From NCBI RefSeq assembly GCF_001812805.1, contig NZ_KV810437.1:1-64000 (forward strand): a stretch of DNA of 64,000 nucleotides. Reading direction: 5' to 3'. The position numbers and the translations under genes were made by a program. Source of the stretch: Corynebacterium sp. HMSC078H07 (GTDB lineage Bacteria; Actinomycetota; Actinomycetes; Mycobacteriales; Mycobacteriaceae). Position 1 is the first letter of the stretch. Each line of letters starts with the position of its first letter. Positions 63,186-64,000 of the stretch are shown one piece after another. Under the pieces are notes generated by a model. The model was not told the DNA's origin and did not search any database. It saw nothing but the letters and a program-made list of their open reading frames with translations.

Positions 63186-64000
63186 ATGTCGGCATTCGAG
63201 TCCAAGGCGTGGCTCCAGCACTATCCAGAATGGACCCCGCACAGCTTGGAATATGGGGACACCACGCTTCTCGACGTCTACGACAACAACCTCGCCCTGC
63301 ACCCCGACAAGTCCGCAACCTACTTCTTCGGCCGCACGCAAACGTATGCCGAGCTGGACAAGCAGGTGCGCCGCGCAGCTGCTGGTCTGCGCGCCTTCGG
63401 CGTTCGCCCGGGCGACCGCGTCGCCATCGTGGCTCCGAATTGCCCGCAGTTCATCGCGTCCTTCTGGGCCGTGCTGAAGTTGGGAGCTATCGCTGTTCTC
63501 CACAACCCGCTGTACACCGCCCACGAGCTCGAGGGCCTGTTCCAGAACCACGGCGCACGTATCGCCATCGCGTGGGATAAGACGGCCTCCACCTTGGAAA
63601 AGCTGCGCGCCACGACGAACCTGGAAACTGTCGTGTCCATCAACATGGTCAACGCCATGCCCACCCCGCAGCGCCTGGCTCTGCGCTTGCCGATTCCACC
63701 GCTGAAGTCCAAGCGCGCTCAGCTCACCGCCCCTGCACCTAATACGGTGCCGTGGGAGTCCCTCGTGGGCAATGCCATCGGCGGCGATGGTTCCGATGTC
63801 CTCTCGCCGGAGGAAGTCACCAAGGACACCACCGCGATCATCCTCTACACCTCAGGTACGACGGGTAAACCTAAGGGCGCGGAGCTTACTCACGGCAACC
63901 TTTTCTCCAACCTGCTCATGGGTAAGCACTGGGTACCTGGCCTGGGCGATTCCCCGGAGCGCATGTTGGCTGCCCTGCCGTTCTTCCATGCCTACGGCCT
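63186..64000 (+). CDS. fadD: Long-chain fatty-acid-CoA ligase, N-terminal part (cut by window end)
   Basis: An AMP-forming acyl-CoA ligase starting [16 protein letters not shown], with AAAAGGTG-like AAAGGTG upstream. The visible 271 residues contain [20 protein letters not shown] and the adenylation P-loop [18 protein letters not shown], and the sequence ends at FFHAYGL. It activates fatty acids for breakdown or lipid synthesis. The C-terminal domain is outside the window, so the exact subgroup is open. Confidence 0.9.
   Translation, partial: MSAFESKAWLQHYPEWTPHSLEYGDTTLLDVYDNNLALHPDKSATYFFGRTQTYAELDKQVRRAAAGLRAFGVRPGDRVAIVAPNCPQFIASFWAVLKLGAIAVLHNPLYTAHELEGLFQNHGARIAIAWDKTASTLEKLRATTNLETVVSINMVNAMPTPQRLALRLPIPPLKSKRAQLTAPAPNTVPWESLVGNAIGGDGSDVLSPEEVTKDTTAIILYTSGTTGKPKGAELTHGNLFSNLLMGKHWVPGLGDSPERMLAALPFFHAYG

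Noticed and set aside
1..64000. CRISPR arrays, insertion sequences or an rRNA operon
   Set aside because: No regularly spaced repeats, transposase genes with terminal repeats, or rRNA sequence were seen on either strand.

Overview
The window reads as a chromosomal segment of a Corynebacterium (Actinobacteria, Mycobacteriales). The evidence is the high-GC coding DNA and a gene order I know from this genus and its relatives: tRNA-Trp/secE/nusG/rplK/rplA next to a polyprenyl diphosphate synthase and menaquinone genes, a hemL–cytochrome c biogenesis block, a hemA-C-D-B / hemE-Y block, and proC, ppx, senX3-regX3-gpmA and mshA. The species cannot be fixed from sequence reading alone. There is no rRNA operon, CRISPR array, insertion sequence or prophage in the window.

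Layout. 1-5.1 kb (minus strand): a structured leader-like stretch, rplA, rplK, nusG, secE, tRNA-Trp, tRNA-Met, tRNA-Thr, tRNA-Tyr and the isoprenyl chain synthase. 5.2-24.8 kb: a menaquinone region with menJ, menG, menD, menC, menB, menE and menA. It also holds a GT4 mannosyltransferase, a UvrA paralogue, a DcuC-type carrier, a DIP1984-family gene followed by a folded tRNA-like RNA candidate, two small membrane proteins, and a DtxR/MntR-type regulator divergent from a metal ABC importer with a clear palindromic operator. 24.8-32 kb: system II cytochrome c biogenesis (tlpA/resA, ccdA, resB, ccsB) with a histidine phosphatase and hemL. 32.1-42.4 kb is more accessory: a proline-rich lipoprotein, a MacAB-like exporter, an AT-richer Abi/HEPN-like defence candidate, an SMR exporter, an orphan VbhA-like antitoxin, an ABC transporter pair and an ABC-F ATPase preceded by a possible 5-codon leader peptide.

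42.3-51.2 kb (minus strand): hemA, hemC, hemD, hemB, hemE and hemY/cgoX, which with hemL cover 5-aminolevulinate formation to coproporphyrin. 51.2-64 kb: a glutaredoxin-like protein, an HAD-IB phosphatase, a LURP-one-like protein, a 13E12-type HNH endonuclease with an apparent C-terminal frameshift, the 33-residue bS22-type ribosomal protein, a BldC-like HTH protein, proC, ppx, a Cys-rich protein, regX3-senX3, gpmA, mshA and the start of a fadD.

How the genes fit together: the polyprenyl synthase, men genes and menJ build the menaquinone pool. ccsB/resB/ccdA/tlpA assemble c-type cytochromes that use haem from the hem genes. senX3-regX3-gpmA and mshA follow the mycobacterial order. The most interesting unexplained signals are the RNA downstream of the DIP1984-family gene, a dispersed palindromic repeat, an orphan antitoxin that has lost its inhibitory residue, and several leaderless-looking promoters.
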